The notes under the pieces were generated by a model. It did not search any database and was not told the DNA's origin. It worked only from the letters and a program-made list of their open reading frames with translations. The translations under genes and the position numbers were made by a program. Below are positions 8,554-17,018 of a stretch of 64,000 nucleotides of DNA, piece by piece (within the stretch, counting starts at the first letter, position 1; the number at the start of each line of letters is the position of its first letter). This stretch comes from Saccharomonospora amisosensis (GTDB lineage: Bacteria > Actinomycetota > Actinomycetes > Mycobacteriales > Pseudonocardiaceae), in assembly GCF_011761185.1 (NCBI RefSeq), contig NZ_JAAOYM010000002.1, positions 248,001-312,000 on the forward strand, in the 5' to 3' direction.

Positions 8554-9462
8554 GTGTCACGGATCGCCTACTTCGGACCCCAGGGAACCTTCACCGAGCA
8601 GGCCGCGCGCCGACTGGCAGCCGACGATGAGCTGTTCCCGGTGGAGACGATCTCGGCAGCGCTGACAGCCGTCCGTAAGGGCGAGGCCGCCGGTGCCTGC
8701 GTGCCGGTCGAGAACTCGGTGGAGGGCGCCGTCACCGCGACGCTCGACGGGCTCGCCGAGGACGCCCCACTCGTGGCCGTCGCGGAGGAGTTGCTTGCCG
8801 TGCACTTCAGCGTGCTCACCCGCGACGACGTCGACACGGTACGCACGGTCGCCAGCCACCCCCACGCCCTTGCTCAGGTCAGGCAGTGGCTCGCGGCCAA
8901 CCTTCCGCAGGCCCGCACCGTCGTCGCGTCGTCAACGGCGGCGGCCGCCGTGGCCGTGCAACGAGGGGAGTACGACGCCGCTGTCGCCGCTCCGGTTGCC
9001 GTCGAGCACTATCCACTGCGCGTACTTGCCACCGGTGTCGCCGACGTGCCCGACGCAAGGACGCGTTTCCTGCTGCTGCGCCCGCCGGGCACGCTGCCAG
9101 GGCCGACCGGCCACGACCGCACCTCGATCGTGGCCGCGGCGGCCAACCGCACCGGCGCGCTCGCCGAACTGCTCACCGAGTTGGCGTTTCGCGGCATCAA
9201 CCTCACGCGTCTGGACGCGCGCCCGATCAAAGGCAACTTCGGTCTCTACCGGTTCTTCATCGACTTCGAGGGGCATGTCATCGAACCGAGGATCGGCGAC
9301 GCGCTCGCCGCGCTTCGCCGCCGCTGCAACAACGTCCGCTTTCTCGGCTCGCACCCGAGGGCGGACGGGGTGGCCGCGACCATCGAGCAAGGAGCGGCCA
9401 ACCAGGACTTCGTGAACGCGGCAGACTGGGTCGCCGCCGTGAGAAGGGGAGAACTGGCGTGA
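8554..9462 (+). CDS. pheA: Prephenate dehydratase
   Basis: 302 residues. It converts prephenate to phenylpyruvate, the committed step to phenylalanine. The catalytic lobe begins IAYFGPQGTFTEQAA and carries VENSVEGAV and the catalytic TRF triad (170-172). An ACT regulatory domain follows (about 188-270), with GAL (201-203). The phenylalanine-binding ESRP motif of other bacterial enzymes reads DARP here (221-224). The gene overlaps the histidine phosphatase by GTGA. The same pheA/phosphatase pair occurs in M. tuberculosis (Rv3838c/Rv3837c). Confidence 0.93.
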   Translation: MSRIAYFGPQGTFTEQAARRLAADDELFPVETISAALTAVRKGEAAGACVPVENSVEGAVTATLDGLAEDAPLVAVAEELLAVHFSVLTRDDVDTVRTVASHPHALAQVRQWLAANLPQARTVVASSTAAAAVAVQRGEYDAAVAAPVAVEHYPLRVLATGVADVPDARTRFLLLRPPGTLPGPTGHDRTSIVAAAANRTGALAELLTELAFRGINLTRLDARPIKGNFGLYRFFIDFEGHVIEPRIGDALAALRRRCNNVRFLGSHPRADGVAATIEQGAANQDFVNAADWVAAVRRGELA

Positions 9463-10079
9463 GGCTCTACCTGGTCCGGCATGCGCAGAGCACCGCCAAC
9501 GTGCTGCGGACGCTGAACACCGCGCTACCGGGCCCACCGCTGACCGACCTCGGCAGGCAGCAGGCGCAGGCACTGGCGCAGCGGCTGGGTGACGAGCCGG
9601 TCGCGGCCGTCTACGCATCGCACGCGACGCGGGCCCAGCAGACCGCCCAGCCACTGGCCGCGGCGTTGTCGATGGAGGTAAACCCACTGGACGGGGTGCA
9701 CGAGGTGAACGTCGGCGATCTGGAGGATCGCGGCGACCCAGAGGCGATCGAAACCTATTTCAAGGTCGTGCACCCGTGGACCCAGGGCGACCTCAGCCCC
9801 TCCATGCCGGGCGGGGAGAGCGGGCACGAGGTGCGCGAGCGGTTCCTCGGTGCGGTCGAACGGCTGCGCGGTCTGCACGCGGAGCGGCACGCCGACGGGG
9901 TTGTCGTCGTGGTCAGTCACGGTGGCGCGATCCGGCTGGGTGCCGAATGGATGTCGCGCAACGTCACCTCGGAGGTCGCGGACAAGGGCCTGCTGCCGAA
10001 CACCGGGATCGTGCGGCTGGAGGCGTTGCCCGACGGTGGCTGGCACTGCCACGACTGGGCCGGCATGACGCTGGGTTGA
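9459..10079 (+). CDS. Histidine phosphatase (phosphoglycerate mutase family), Rv3837c-like
   Basis: 206 residues. The catalytic RHG-type motif is LVRHAQST at the N-terminus, with the second His in VVVSHGGAIR and the acid region MPGGESGHEV. The size and the M. tuberculosis gene order (next to pheA) match the Rv3837c group, annotated as a phosphoglycerate mutase-like phosphatase. The substrate is uncertain. The GTG start overlaps the pheA stop by GTGA, so translation is probably coupled. Alternative upstream starts fall inside pheA and are rejected. Confidence 0.88.
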   Translation: MRLYLVRHAQSTANVLRTLNTALPGPPLTDLGRQQAQALAQRLGDEPVAAVYASHATRAQQTAQPLAAALSMEVNPLDGVHEVNVGDLEDRGDPEAIETYFKVVHPWTQGDLSPSMPGGESGHEVRERFLGAVERLRGLHAERHADGVVVVVSHGGAIRLGAEWMSRNVTSEVADKGLLPNTGIVRLEALPDGGWHCHDWAGMTLG

Positions 10080-10177
10080 GCTCCCGGGTCAGTCCGACAA
10101 TTTCTCACTTGATCGAGGGCAACCCTGTGTGTATCTCACTCGTCCATCGGGTAGCACCATTCCCGAGGAGGCGAGTG

Positions 10178-10858
10178 ATGACCATGAAGCGCGTCGGGAG
10201 CCCGGTCGTGGCGCTGGTCGCCACCGGCGTGGCCGTGGTGCTCGGCCTCGCAGGCTGTGGTGGCGGCTCCCAGAACACGGCGGGTTCGGCGCAGTCGCCA
10301 GTTCAGTCGCGGCCGAGCGAGGCCCAACGCACCACACAGGCACCGCCGACGGGTGAAGCCGAGAAGGACCCAACGACCAGTGAGTCGGTGCGGGGAAGTG
10401 GCATGCCCCCGCAGGGCGAGCCCGCACTGTGCCGGTCGGCGGAGCTGGCACTTTCGCTGGGGCGGGGTTCCGCCGCGGCCGGTACGTACTACCGGCCGCT
10501 GCGGTTCACCAACGAGGGCGACAACCCGTGCGTGTTGCGGGGCTTCCCCGGTGTCTCCTACGTCGCGGGGGAGGACGGCCATCAGGTGGGCCCCGCAGCG
10601 GAGCGGGAAGGGCCCAAGGGTGGTCCGGTCTCGCTCGAACCGGGCGAGGCCGCCCACGCCGTGGTGGGGTTCGTGCAGGTTCGCAACTACGACCCGGCCG
10701 CGTGTGAGCCGACACCGGTCCGCGGGCTGCGCGTGTATCCACCAGGAGAGACCGCCGCCAAGTACGTCGAGGTACCAGGCACCGGCTGTGCGGGCGGGGA
10801 CATCCCCGGCCACCAGTTGACCGTGCGCACTGTCGAGCCCGGCTCCGGCGGCTCCTGA
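10178..10858 (+). CDS. Lipoprotein with DUF4232-like domain
   Basis: 226 residues. The signal peptide ends in the lipobox LGLAGC. A low-complexity Ser/Thr/Pro linker follows, then a C-terminal domain (about 85-222) with four Cys and the DUF4232 pattern 'RPLRFTNEGDNPCVLRGFPG'. It is expected on the outer face of the membrane; its role is unknown. A GAGGAGG ribosome site precedes the ATG. The stop abuts the convergent MFS gene. Confidence 0.78.
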   Translation: MTMKRVGSPVVALVATGVAVVLGLAGCGGGSQNTAGSAQSPVQSRPSEAQRTTQAPPTGEAEKDPTTSESVRGSGMPPQGEPALCRSAELALSLGRGSAAAGTYYRPLRFTNEGDNPCVLRGFPGVSYVAGEDGHQVGPAAEREGPKGGPVSLEPGEAAHAVVGFVQVRNYDPAACEPTPVRGLRVYPPGETAAKYVEVPGTGCAGGDIPGHQLTVRTVEPGSGGS

Positions 10859-10861
10859 TCG

Positions 10862-12049
10862 TCAACCGCGCACAGCCAGCGCCGCGGCCGTGGCGAGGGC
10901 GAGCTGCGACAACCCCGACACCACGAACGTCGCGCTTGAGCTCCCTAGTGCGTCGGTGAGCACACCGCCGAGCAACGCGCCGGCAGGGATGGCGCCCCAG
11001 ACCACGGTTCGCCACACCCCGAGCACCCTGCCGAGCAGCTCGTTCGGCACCAGCACGTGCCTCGCCGTCGCGAGCATGACGTTGACGGTCACGATCGCTG
11101 CCGCGAACACGCCGAACAGCACGCCGGAAAGCACAGCCTCCTCGCTGGCCCCCATGGCTGTGAACGCCGCGCCCGACACCGCGATGCCACCCGCGAGCAC
11201 ACCGCGCCTGCCGACCCTGTCGAGCAGGCGGGTGGCCGCCGCCGCGCCGGCGAGCCCGCCGACTCCGCCCACGAAGGCGAACACCCCGAAGGCGGCCTCG
11301 TCCAGACCGAGGTCCTGCAAGGCGTAGAGCACGAGCTGTGCCTGCGCCAGCTCGGTGGTGAAGCTGAGCAGTCCCGCGACGGCCAGCAGCCTGAGCAGCA
11401 CCGGGTTGCCGCGCAGCCAGCGAAACCCGCTCGCGACATCAGCACGCACGCCGGAAACCGGGGTCTCACGCGCGGGCGGCCGGTAGCTACCCGCCATCGC
11501 CAGCAACAGTGCCGCACCCAGTGCGAACGCCCCGGAGTTGAGCAGGAACGGGAACGCGGCGAACACCGCGAACGTCACGCTGCCCACGGGCCCGCCCACG
11601 AACGTCTGCCCGACGATCTCGGTGCCCTGCAGCATGCTGTTGGCCCGCGACAGCCCCTTTCCCCGCACCACATCGGGGATCAGCACGTTCGTCGCGCTGT
11701 CGGCGACCGTCTCGGCGGCGCCGACCACCAGCGCGGCCGCGTACACCACCCAGATCGAAGCCAGCCCGAGATGCACGAGCACGCCGGTGGCGGCCACCGC
11801 GACCGCCCGTACGATGTTGGCGAGCACGATCGCCGTCCGCCTGTCGACCCGGTCCAGCAGCACGCCGGTCGGTAACGCCAGCAGCAGCCACGGCAGGAAC
11901 TGGGCGGCGGCGAGCCCCGCGATCAGCACCGGGTCCCTTGTCAAGGTGGCAGCCAGCAGTGGGAATGCCACCTTGGCGATGCCGTCACCGAGGTTGCCCG
12001 CCGCGCTCGAGGCGAGCAGCCAGCCCAACCCGCCGCGCAGCCGACGCAT
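10862..12049 (-). CDS. MFS transporter (enterobactin exporter/macrolide efflux type)
   Basis: 395 residues with about twelve hydrophobic segments. The N-terminal half contains LASSAAGNLGDGIAKVAFPL and the loop motif LDRVDRRTAIVLANI; the C-terminal half begins near 210 with a second copy (LLDRVGRRGVLAGGIAV). This is the MFS_3/EntS-like family of drug or siderophore exporters. The substrate cannot be told from sequence. The start is set at the ATG at 12049 because the earlier residues are Arg/Pro-rich and not family-like. Confidence 0.82.
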   Translation of the reverse strand: MRRLRGGLGWLLASSAAGNLGDGIAKVAFPLLAATLTRDPVLIAGLAAAQFLPWLLLALPTGVLLDRVDRRTAIVLANIVRAVAVAATGVLVHLGLASIWVVYAAALVVGAAETVADSATNVLIPDVVRGKGLSRANSMLQGTEIVGQTFVGGPVGSVTFAVFAAFPFLLNSGAFALGAALLLAMAGSYRPPARETPVSGVRADVASGFRWLRGNPVLLRLLAVAGLLSFTTELAQAQLVLYALQDLGLDEAAFGVFAFVGGVGGLAGAAAATRLLDRVGRRGVLAGGIAVSGAAFTAMGASEEAVLSGVLFGVFAAAIVTVNVMLATARHVLVPNELLGRVLGVWRTVVWGAIPAGALLGGVLTDALGSSSATFVVSGLSQLALATAAALAVRG

Positions 12050-12272
12050 CAACGGCCGGGACCTGGCGTGATACCCGCCGCTGCCGTAGCGCACGGCGGC
12101 ATGGCGGTTGCGATCGACCCGACAGCCGCGGCTCGGCGCGGGCGGCACGCGGCCGGGTGCGGCGTGCACGGGTCAGCGCCGCGCGAGCCCAGGTGGCCGC
12201 CGGCGTCGTCGTCGGGTGAACCGCCGCGGCAGCGGCACGGGTCGCCCGGTTCACCGCTCGTCAGAACTCTCC

Positions 12273-12617
12273 CTATCCCCAGCCGAGTTCGTGCAGCCGC
12301 GCGTCGTCGATGCCGAAGTGATGTGCCACCTCGTGGACCACGGTGATCAGCACCTCCTCCACCACGTCGTCCTCGGTGTCGCATATGCCGAGTATGGGTT
12401 CGCGGTAGATGGAGATTCGGTCGGGCAGCACCCCGCCGTAGTCGTGACCGCGCTCGGTCAGCGCGACGCCGTGGTAGAGCCCGAGGATGTCGGGCTCGGA
12501 CTCGTTGCGGTCCTCCACGAGTACCACGACGTTGTCCATGGCGGAGGCGAACTCCGGCGGCAGTTGGTCCAGGGCGTCGGCCACCAGTTCCTCGAACCGG
12601 GCGTCGCTCATCTCCAC
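12273..12617 (-). CDS. Minimal zincin metallopeptidase family protein (Rv3836-like)
   Basis: About 114 residues. The zinc-protease motif is HEVAHHFGID near the C-terminus, and the domain starts MSDARFEELVADALDQLP. This matches the minimal zincin family (PF06262). Its position next to the septum-formation gene, serS and the phosphatase/pheA pair mirrors M. tuberculosis Rv3834c-Rv3838c. The GTG at 12617 is preferred for its spacing from a GTGAGG ribosome site; GTG 12623 and ATG 12611 are alternatives. Confidence 0.82.
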   Translation of the reverse strand: MEMSDARFEELVADALDQLPPEFASAMDNVVVLVEDRNESEPDILGLYHGVALTERGHDYGGVLPDRISIYREPILGICDTEDDVVEEVLITVVHEVAHHFGIDDARLHELGWG

Positions 12618-12627
12618 GGCCACGGCC

Positions 12628-13686
12628 TCACCCGCCGGTGTCCTGCGTTCCGGACTCGGGCGGCTGAGATTCGCCGCCACCACCCGGCGCCTGGTCGGTG
12701 TCGCCCTCCTTGCCTTCGCCGGACTTCTCGCCGCCGGTGTTGCCGTCCTTGTTCTCGGGCGGCTTCTCGGACTTCTTCACACTGCCGCGCACCGGTGCGA
12801 GCCCGCTGTCGTCGTCCAACACGGCACCGACCTTGCAGTTCACCAGCGTGGAGCCCGCGTCCCAGCTCTCCTTCTCTCGCACGTCCCAGCTCAGGATCAG
12901 CCCTTCCTTGGCGAGATCCTTGTCGCCGGTGTACTCCTTGGCGATCTTGGAGCAGGTCGTGTCCAGCCACGTCATCTGCTTGTCGGGTGGGGGGTACTCG
13001 TCGAACTCGTCGCGCAGGTCGACGAGACCGACGATCTCGTAGGAGTGTTTGGTGGAACACGAGATCGGGTCGCCCACCGTCTTGCCGACCAGCGCCAGGC
13101 ACGTGCCCGCCTCCCAGACGTTGGACTGGTTGATCTCGGCTGCGGGTTTGTCCAGCTTCTGCATCTCCCCGCCGGGGCCGACCCACTGCAGCCCGCAGTG
13201 CAGCTTGCGGTCGCCTCGTGCCCACTGCTCGGCGTCTGGGCGAAGCACGCCGAGCGTCAGCTTGCCGAACGGGTCGAGCGGCTTGGGCAGGTAATCGCGC
13301 GCGATGGTGCCGCAGCGTTCCTCGGTGAGTTTGCGCCAGCCGTCGATGTTCGGTGCCTTGGCCTTGGGGCCGTACTCGTCGGAGATATCCGCCGCACCGA
13401 CGACTTCGAACAGGTGCTCCTTCTCACACGACACCTTCGAGACGTCGCTGGCGTCGGGTTTGGTCCAAGTCAGGCAGCTTCCAGGAGGTGAGCGGAAGGC
13501 CTGCTCCCTCGCCGCGACGATGCGCTGCGCCTCGCGCTCCGCCTTGACCTGCTCGCTCTCGGGTCCCAGCGCGAAAACCCAGGTCACGGACAGCGCGAGC
13601 AGTGCGCCGAGGAAGAGGCCGACCATGAGCGCGCGGGTGCGGAGCGCGGCTCTGGTCGAACGTAACCGGACAGGCTGGTCGGACAT
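12628..13686 (-). CDS. Septum formation family membrane protein (Rv3835-like)
   Basis: 352 residues. One N-terminal membrane segment (LMVGLFLGALLALSVTWVFA), then two similar extracytoplasmic units, each with paired Cys and a 'CSTKHSYEIVGLVDL' / 'CEKEHLFEVVGAADI' pattern, which is the Septum_form domain. The C-terminal 60 residues are a disordered Gly/Lys/Glu/Pro tail. The role is inferred from the family name only; the domain is found on the outer face of actinobacterial membranes. Gene order matches Rv3835 beside serS. Confidence 0.82.
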   Translation of the reverse strand: MSDQPVRLRSTRAALRTRALMVGLFLGALLALSVTWVFALGPESEQVKAEREAQRIVAAREQAFRSPPGSCLTWTKPDASDVSKVSCEKEHLFEVVGAADISDEYGPKAKAPNIDGWRKLTEERCGTIARDYLPKPLDPFGKLTLGVLRPDAEQWARGDRKLHCGLQWVGPGGEMQKLDKPAAEINQSNVWEAGTCLALVGKTVGDPISCSTKHSYEIVGLVDLRDEFDEYPPPDKQMTWLDTTCSKIAKEYTGDKDLAKEGLILSWDVREKESWDAGSTLVNCKVGAVLDDDSGLAPVRGSVKKSEKPPENKDGNTGGEKSGEGKEGDTDQAPGGGGESQPPESGTQDTGG

Positions 13687-13775
13687 CGCTGTCCATGATG
13701 CCTGTTCTCGCAACGCGGCTGCCGCTGAGCCGATAGGGTGACGTCGCCCCTGTCCCGTGGGTACTGGAGTGTTCG

Positions 13776-14372
13776 ATGACGGACGACCCCGACGAGCTCG
13801 ACTCGAAGGATCGCAAGCCGCGTGGTTCCATGCGGTTCCAGGACGCCGAAAGCACCACGCCGCGCGAACCCACGCTCGCCGAGCAGCGCGCGCGGAAGAA
13901 GGCCGCCGAGCAGGAACGTGAGCGCGAGGTGGCGCGGCAGCGGGAGGCCGAGGCGGCCGAGCACAAGGCCGAGGTCAGGCGGAAGGTGCTGATCGGCGGG
14001 GGCGTCACGGTGGGACTCGTGGGTCTGGTCGCGGGCTGGTACGCGGTGGCGGCGCCGGATGAGGTCACCGCCGTGTGCACCGACGCGAACGGAACCGTTG
14101 TCCAGAACGACGAGTACTGCGACCGCGACTACGTCACCAGCCACGGTGGCTACTACTCCGGAGGGTTCCTTTTCCTGCCGATGCCGGGCGGCGGTTACCA
14201 ACAGTACCGCTACAACTACGGCGGCACCGGCAGCGTGGGCAGCACCGTCAGCGGCGGTTCGTATACCCGGCCCGCCAACGCCAACATCAGCACGCCGTCG
14301 GGCAAGACGATCCAGCGCGGGGGATTCGGCATCAGCGGCAGCAGCGGATTCGGCAAGAGCGGGGGCTCGTAG
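13776..14372 (+). CDS. YgiB-like (DUF1190-related) membrane-anchored protein
   Basis: 198 residues. The N-terminal 70 are a highly charged coiled coil (EQRARKKAAEQEREREVARQ), then one membrane segment (VLIGGGVTVGLVGLVAGWYAV), then a Gly/Tyr/Ser-rich outer part. It ends with IQRGGFGISGSSGFGKSGGS, the RGGFG tail typical of YgiB/YjfM proteins. It abuts a glutathionylspermidine synthase-like ATP-grasp gene with no spacer, as E. coli ygiB precedes ygiC. A TAGGGT -10 (13734-13739) lies about 36 bases upstream. Function unknown. Confidence 0.7.
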   Translation: MTDDPDELDSKDRKPRGSMRFQDAESTTPREPTLAEQRARKKAAEQEREREVARQREAEAAEHKAEVRRKVLIGGGVTVGLVGLVAGWYAVAAPDEVTAVCTDANGTVVQNDEYCDRDYVTSHGGYYSGGFLFLPMPGGGYQQYRYNYGGTGSVGSTVSGGSYTRPANANISTPSGKTIQRGGFGISGSSGFGKSGGS

Positions 14373-15539
14373 TTGCACAGGGAGTCCCGGCAAGCTCGGC
14401 CCGACTGGCAACGCATCGTCGCCGAACAGGGGCTCGTCTTCGGCACACCGGCGCGATACGCCTCCGGCAAGGCCCGGCCGTACTGGGACGAGTCGGTGCA
14501 CTACGTGCTGTCCATGGAGGAGGTGCTCTCCGTGGAGGCCGACGTCGAGTTGCTGCACTCGATGTGCCTGGAAGCCGTCGACCACGTCGTTACGGCACAG
14601 CGATACGCCGAGTTCGGAATTCCGGAGTGGGTGTGGCCGCACATCGCCGAGTCGTGGAGGCGCGGCGACCCGCACATCTACGGCCGGTTCGACCTGCGCT
14701 ACGACGGCAGGGGCCCCGCAAAACTGCTGGAGTACAACGCCGACACCCCGACCTCGCTGCTGGAGGCCGCGGTGGTGCAGTGGCACTGGAAGACCGATGT
14801 CTTTCCCGACGACGACCAGTGGAACTCCGTGCACGAACGGCTGGTGGAACGCTGGGAGCAGGTCGGAGGGCGGTTGCCATCCAAGGAACTGCACTTCACC
14901 TGGTCCAGCGCCGACCGCACAGGTGAGGACCACATCACAACCTCCTACCTGCAGGAGACGGCGGCGGAGGCAGGACTCGACACCGTGGGCCTTGCCATCG
15001 AGGAGATTGGCTGGGACCCACTGCTGAAGCGGTTCGTGGATCTGGAAGAGGCCCCGATGGCCACCGTCGTGAAGCTCTACCCGTGGGAATGGGTGGTCGA
15101 CGAGGAGTTCGGCCGCTACGCCGTTGAGTCGCTGCCGCGGACCATGTGGATCGAACCGCTGTGGAAGATGCTGCTTTCCAACAAGGCCATCCTCGGTCTG
15201 CTGTGGGAGAACTACCCGGGCCACCCCAACCTGCTGCCCGCGTTCAACGACCACCCCGGCGTGCTCACCGAGTACGTGCGCAAGCCCAAGTTGGGTCGGG
15301 AAGGAGCCAACGTGCAGATCGTCGCGCCTGGCTACGAGACCCAGACCGGTGGCGTATACGGCGCGGAAGGCCACGTCTACCAGGCGTTCGACCCGCTGCC
15401 GGAGTTCGAGGGGTTCAGACCTGCGCTCGGCGCGTGGATCGTCGGGGACGAGTCGGCGGGACTGGGCATCAGGGAAACCTCGGGACTGGTCACCGATGAC
15501 GGTGCGGCCTTTGTGCCCCACCGCATACCCCAATCGTGA
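14373..15539 (+). CDS. Glutathionylspermidine synthase-family ATP-grasp ligase (YgiC/YjfC-like)
   Basis: 388 residues, TTG start directly after the previous stop. ATP-grasp elements include YDGRGPAKLLEYNADTPTSL (family signature), YPWEWVVDEEFGRY and the Mg/ATP loop in 'EYVRKPKLGREGANVQIV'. It lacks the amidase domain of bifunctional GspS. The family is predicted to form an amide bond, perhaps on a peptide or protein tail. The neighbouring Gly/Ser-tailed YgiB-like protein and DUF350 membrane protein form the conserved cassette seen in enterobacteria as yjfL-yjfM-yjfC. The actual substrate is unknown. Confidence 0.85.
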   Translation: MHRESRQARPDWQRIVAEQGLVFGTPARYASGKARPYWDESVHYVLSMEEVLSVEADVELLHSMCLEAVDHVVTAQRYAEFGIPEWVWPHIAESWRRGDPHIYGRFDLRYDGRGPAKLLEYNADTPTSLLEAAVVQWHWKTDVFPDDDQWNSVHERLVERWEQVGGRLPSKELHFTWSSADRTGEDHITTSYLQETAAEAGLDTVGLAIEEIGWDPLLKRFVDLEEAPMATVVKLYPWEWVVDEEFGRYAVESLPRTMWIEPLWKMLLSNKAILGLLWENYPGHPNLLPAFNDHPGVLTEYVRKPKLGREGANVQIVAPGYETQTGGVYGAEGHVYQAFDPLPEFEGFRPALGAWIVGDESAGLGIRETSGLVTDDGAAFVPHRIPQS

Positions 15540-15582
15540 TAGGACACGCCCGACACCTTCAACGTCGACCCAGGAGACTGCT

Positions 15583-16029
15583 GTGCTTGTTGCACTGTCC
15601 GACACCTTCGGCACCGACCTCGCCAGGGGCATCGGCGCGATCATGCTCTACGCGATCGTCGGCCTCGTGCTGATGCTCCTCGGTTTCTACGCGATCGACT
15701 TCACCACGCCGGGGAGGCTGTCGGAACTCGTGCGGCGCGGCCTGCCGAACGCCGTGGTGGTCACCGCGTCGGGCATGGTGTCCATGGCGTTCATCATCGT
15801 GATCGCCATCTGGTCATCGGCGAGCGATCTGGCCGAGGGGCTCATCACCGCGCTGGTCTACGGGCTGATCGGCATCGTGGCGCAGGTGCTCGCGGTGCGG
15901 CTGCTTGAGTGGGTCACCCGCATCGACGTGCGTTCCACCATCGAGAGCGACCGGTTCACTCCCGCCAGCTTCGTAGTGGCCGCCGCGCACGTCGCTCTCG
16001 GTCTGGTGGTGGCCGTGGCCATCTCCTAA
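15583..16029 (+). CDS. DUF350 membrane protein
   Basis: 148 residues with four hydrophobic segments (starting IGAIMLYAIVGLVLMLLGFY). This is the DUF350 pattern, with Pro/Gly-containing loops. It lies 43 bases after the ATP-grasp gene, behind a CAGGAG-type ribosome site, and belongs to the same cassette. It may be a small membrane channel or scaffold, as suggested for the family; there is no direct evidence here. Confidence 0.8.
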   Translation: MLVALSDTFGTDLARGIGAIMLYAIVGLVLMLLGFYAIDFTTPGRLSELVRRGLPNAVVVTASGMVSMAFIIVIAIWSSASDLAEGLITALVYGLIGIVAQVLAVRLLEWVTRIDVRSTIESDRFTPASFVVAAAHVALGLVVAVAIS

Positions 16030-16033
16030 CCAT

Positions 16034-16039
16034 TACGGT
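16034..16039 (+). promoter_or_regulatory. Leaderless-type -10 element (TACGGT) for the dehalogenase-like gene
   Basis: TACGGT ends seven bases before the GTG at 16047, directly after the DUF350 stop. Confidence 0.4.
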
Positions 16040-16046
16040 GGTCGCC

Positions 16047-16958
16047 GTGCGGCTACTGCGGACACCAGAAGACCGATTCGCCGACCTCCCAGACTTCGAC
16101 TACCCAGCCCTCTACGCGGACGTGGACCATCCCGTGCACGGGATCGTCCGGATCGGGTATGTGGAAGCCGGTCCGCCGGACGGGCCGACGGTGCTGTTGC
16201 TGCACGGCGAGCCGAGTTGGTCCTTTCTGTACCGCAAGTTGTTGCCGGTGCTGGCCGAAGCCGGGCTGCGGGCGATCGCCCCCGACCTGGTCGGGTTCGG
16301 CCGTTCCGACAAGCCCGCCGAGGTGACCGACCACACCTACGCCAGGCACGTCGAGTGGATGCGGGCCTTCGCGTTCGACGCGCTCGATCTGCGAGGGCTC
16401 ACCCTGGTGGGGCAGGACTGGGGTGGGTTGATCGGGCTGCGACTTGTCGCCGAGCACCCGGACCGGTTCGCGGGCGTGGTGGCCGCCAATACCGGGCTGC
16501 CGACCGGCGACCACGACATGCCAGCCGTGTGGTGGGACTTCCACGACGCGGTGCAGGACGCTCCCGTGCTGGACGTGGCGCGCTTCGTACAGTCCGGCTG
16601 CGTACGCGAACTGTCCGAGCCGGAACGGGAAGCCTACGACGCCCCGTTTCCCAACGAGACGTACAAGGCTGGGCCCAGGGCGGTGCCGGGTCTGGTACCG
16701 ACCACTCCGGATGATCCGGCCACGGAGGCCAACCGCAGGGCATGGCGGACACTGTCGATCCTCGAGCTGCCATTGTTGTGTGCCTTCTCCGACCGTGACC
16801 CGATCACCGGCGGAATGGCACCCATCCTGCGCAGCCGGATGGCGGGCGCCGCGGGTAGGCAGCATCCCACGATCACCGGTGCGGGGCACTTCCTGCAGGA
16901 GGACGCAGGCGAGCGGTTGGCAGAGATCGTGGTCGACTTCGTGCGCGAGCTGCACTGA
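16047..16958 (+). CDS. Haloalkane dehalogenase-like alpha/beta hydrolase
   Basis: 303 residues. The nucleophile elbow is GQDWGG: an Asp nucleophile followed by the halide-binding Trp, which is diagnostic for haloalkane dehalogenases rather than esterases. HGEPSWSFLYRK is the oxyanion region with HGxP, and GAGHFLQED gives the catalytic His. The length fits subfamily I. It would hydrolyse carbon-halogen bonds, but natural substrates of the family are mostly unknown. Confidence 0.85.
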   Translation: MRLLRTPEDRFADLPDFDYPALYADVDHPVHGIVRIGYVEAGPPDGPTVLLLHGEPSWSFLYRKLLPVLAEAGLRAIAPDLVGFGRSDKPAEVTDHTYARHVEWMRAFAFDALDLRGLTLVGQDWGGLIGLRLVAEHPDRFAGVVAANTGLPTGDHDMPAVWWDFHDAVQDAPVLDVARFVQSGCVRELSEPEREAYDAPFPNETYKAGPRAVPGLVPTTPDDPATEANRRAWRTLSILELPLLCAFSDRDPITGGMAPILRSRMAGAAGRQHPTITGAGHFLQEDAGERLAEIVVDFVRELH

Positions 16959-17004
16959 GACAGCAGCGGCGGTACCACGCCGACAGCCGGAAACCGGTGC
17001 CGAC

Positions 17005-17010
17005 TACCCT
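17005..17010 (+). promoter_or_regulatory. Leaderless-type -10 element (TACCCT) for serS
   Basis: TACCCT ends eight bases before the serS GTG, and no ribosome site is visible. No T-box leader fits in the space. Confidence 0.4.
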
Positions 17011-17018
17011 CGGTTGGT

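Noticed and set aside
13584..15644. 686-codon minus-strand open frame over the YgiB-YgiC cassette
   Set aside because: The plus strand encodes three recognisable proteins there; the minus frame has no ribosome site or domain.
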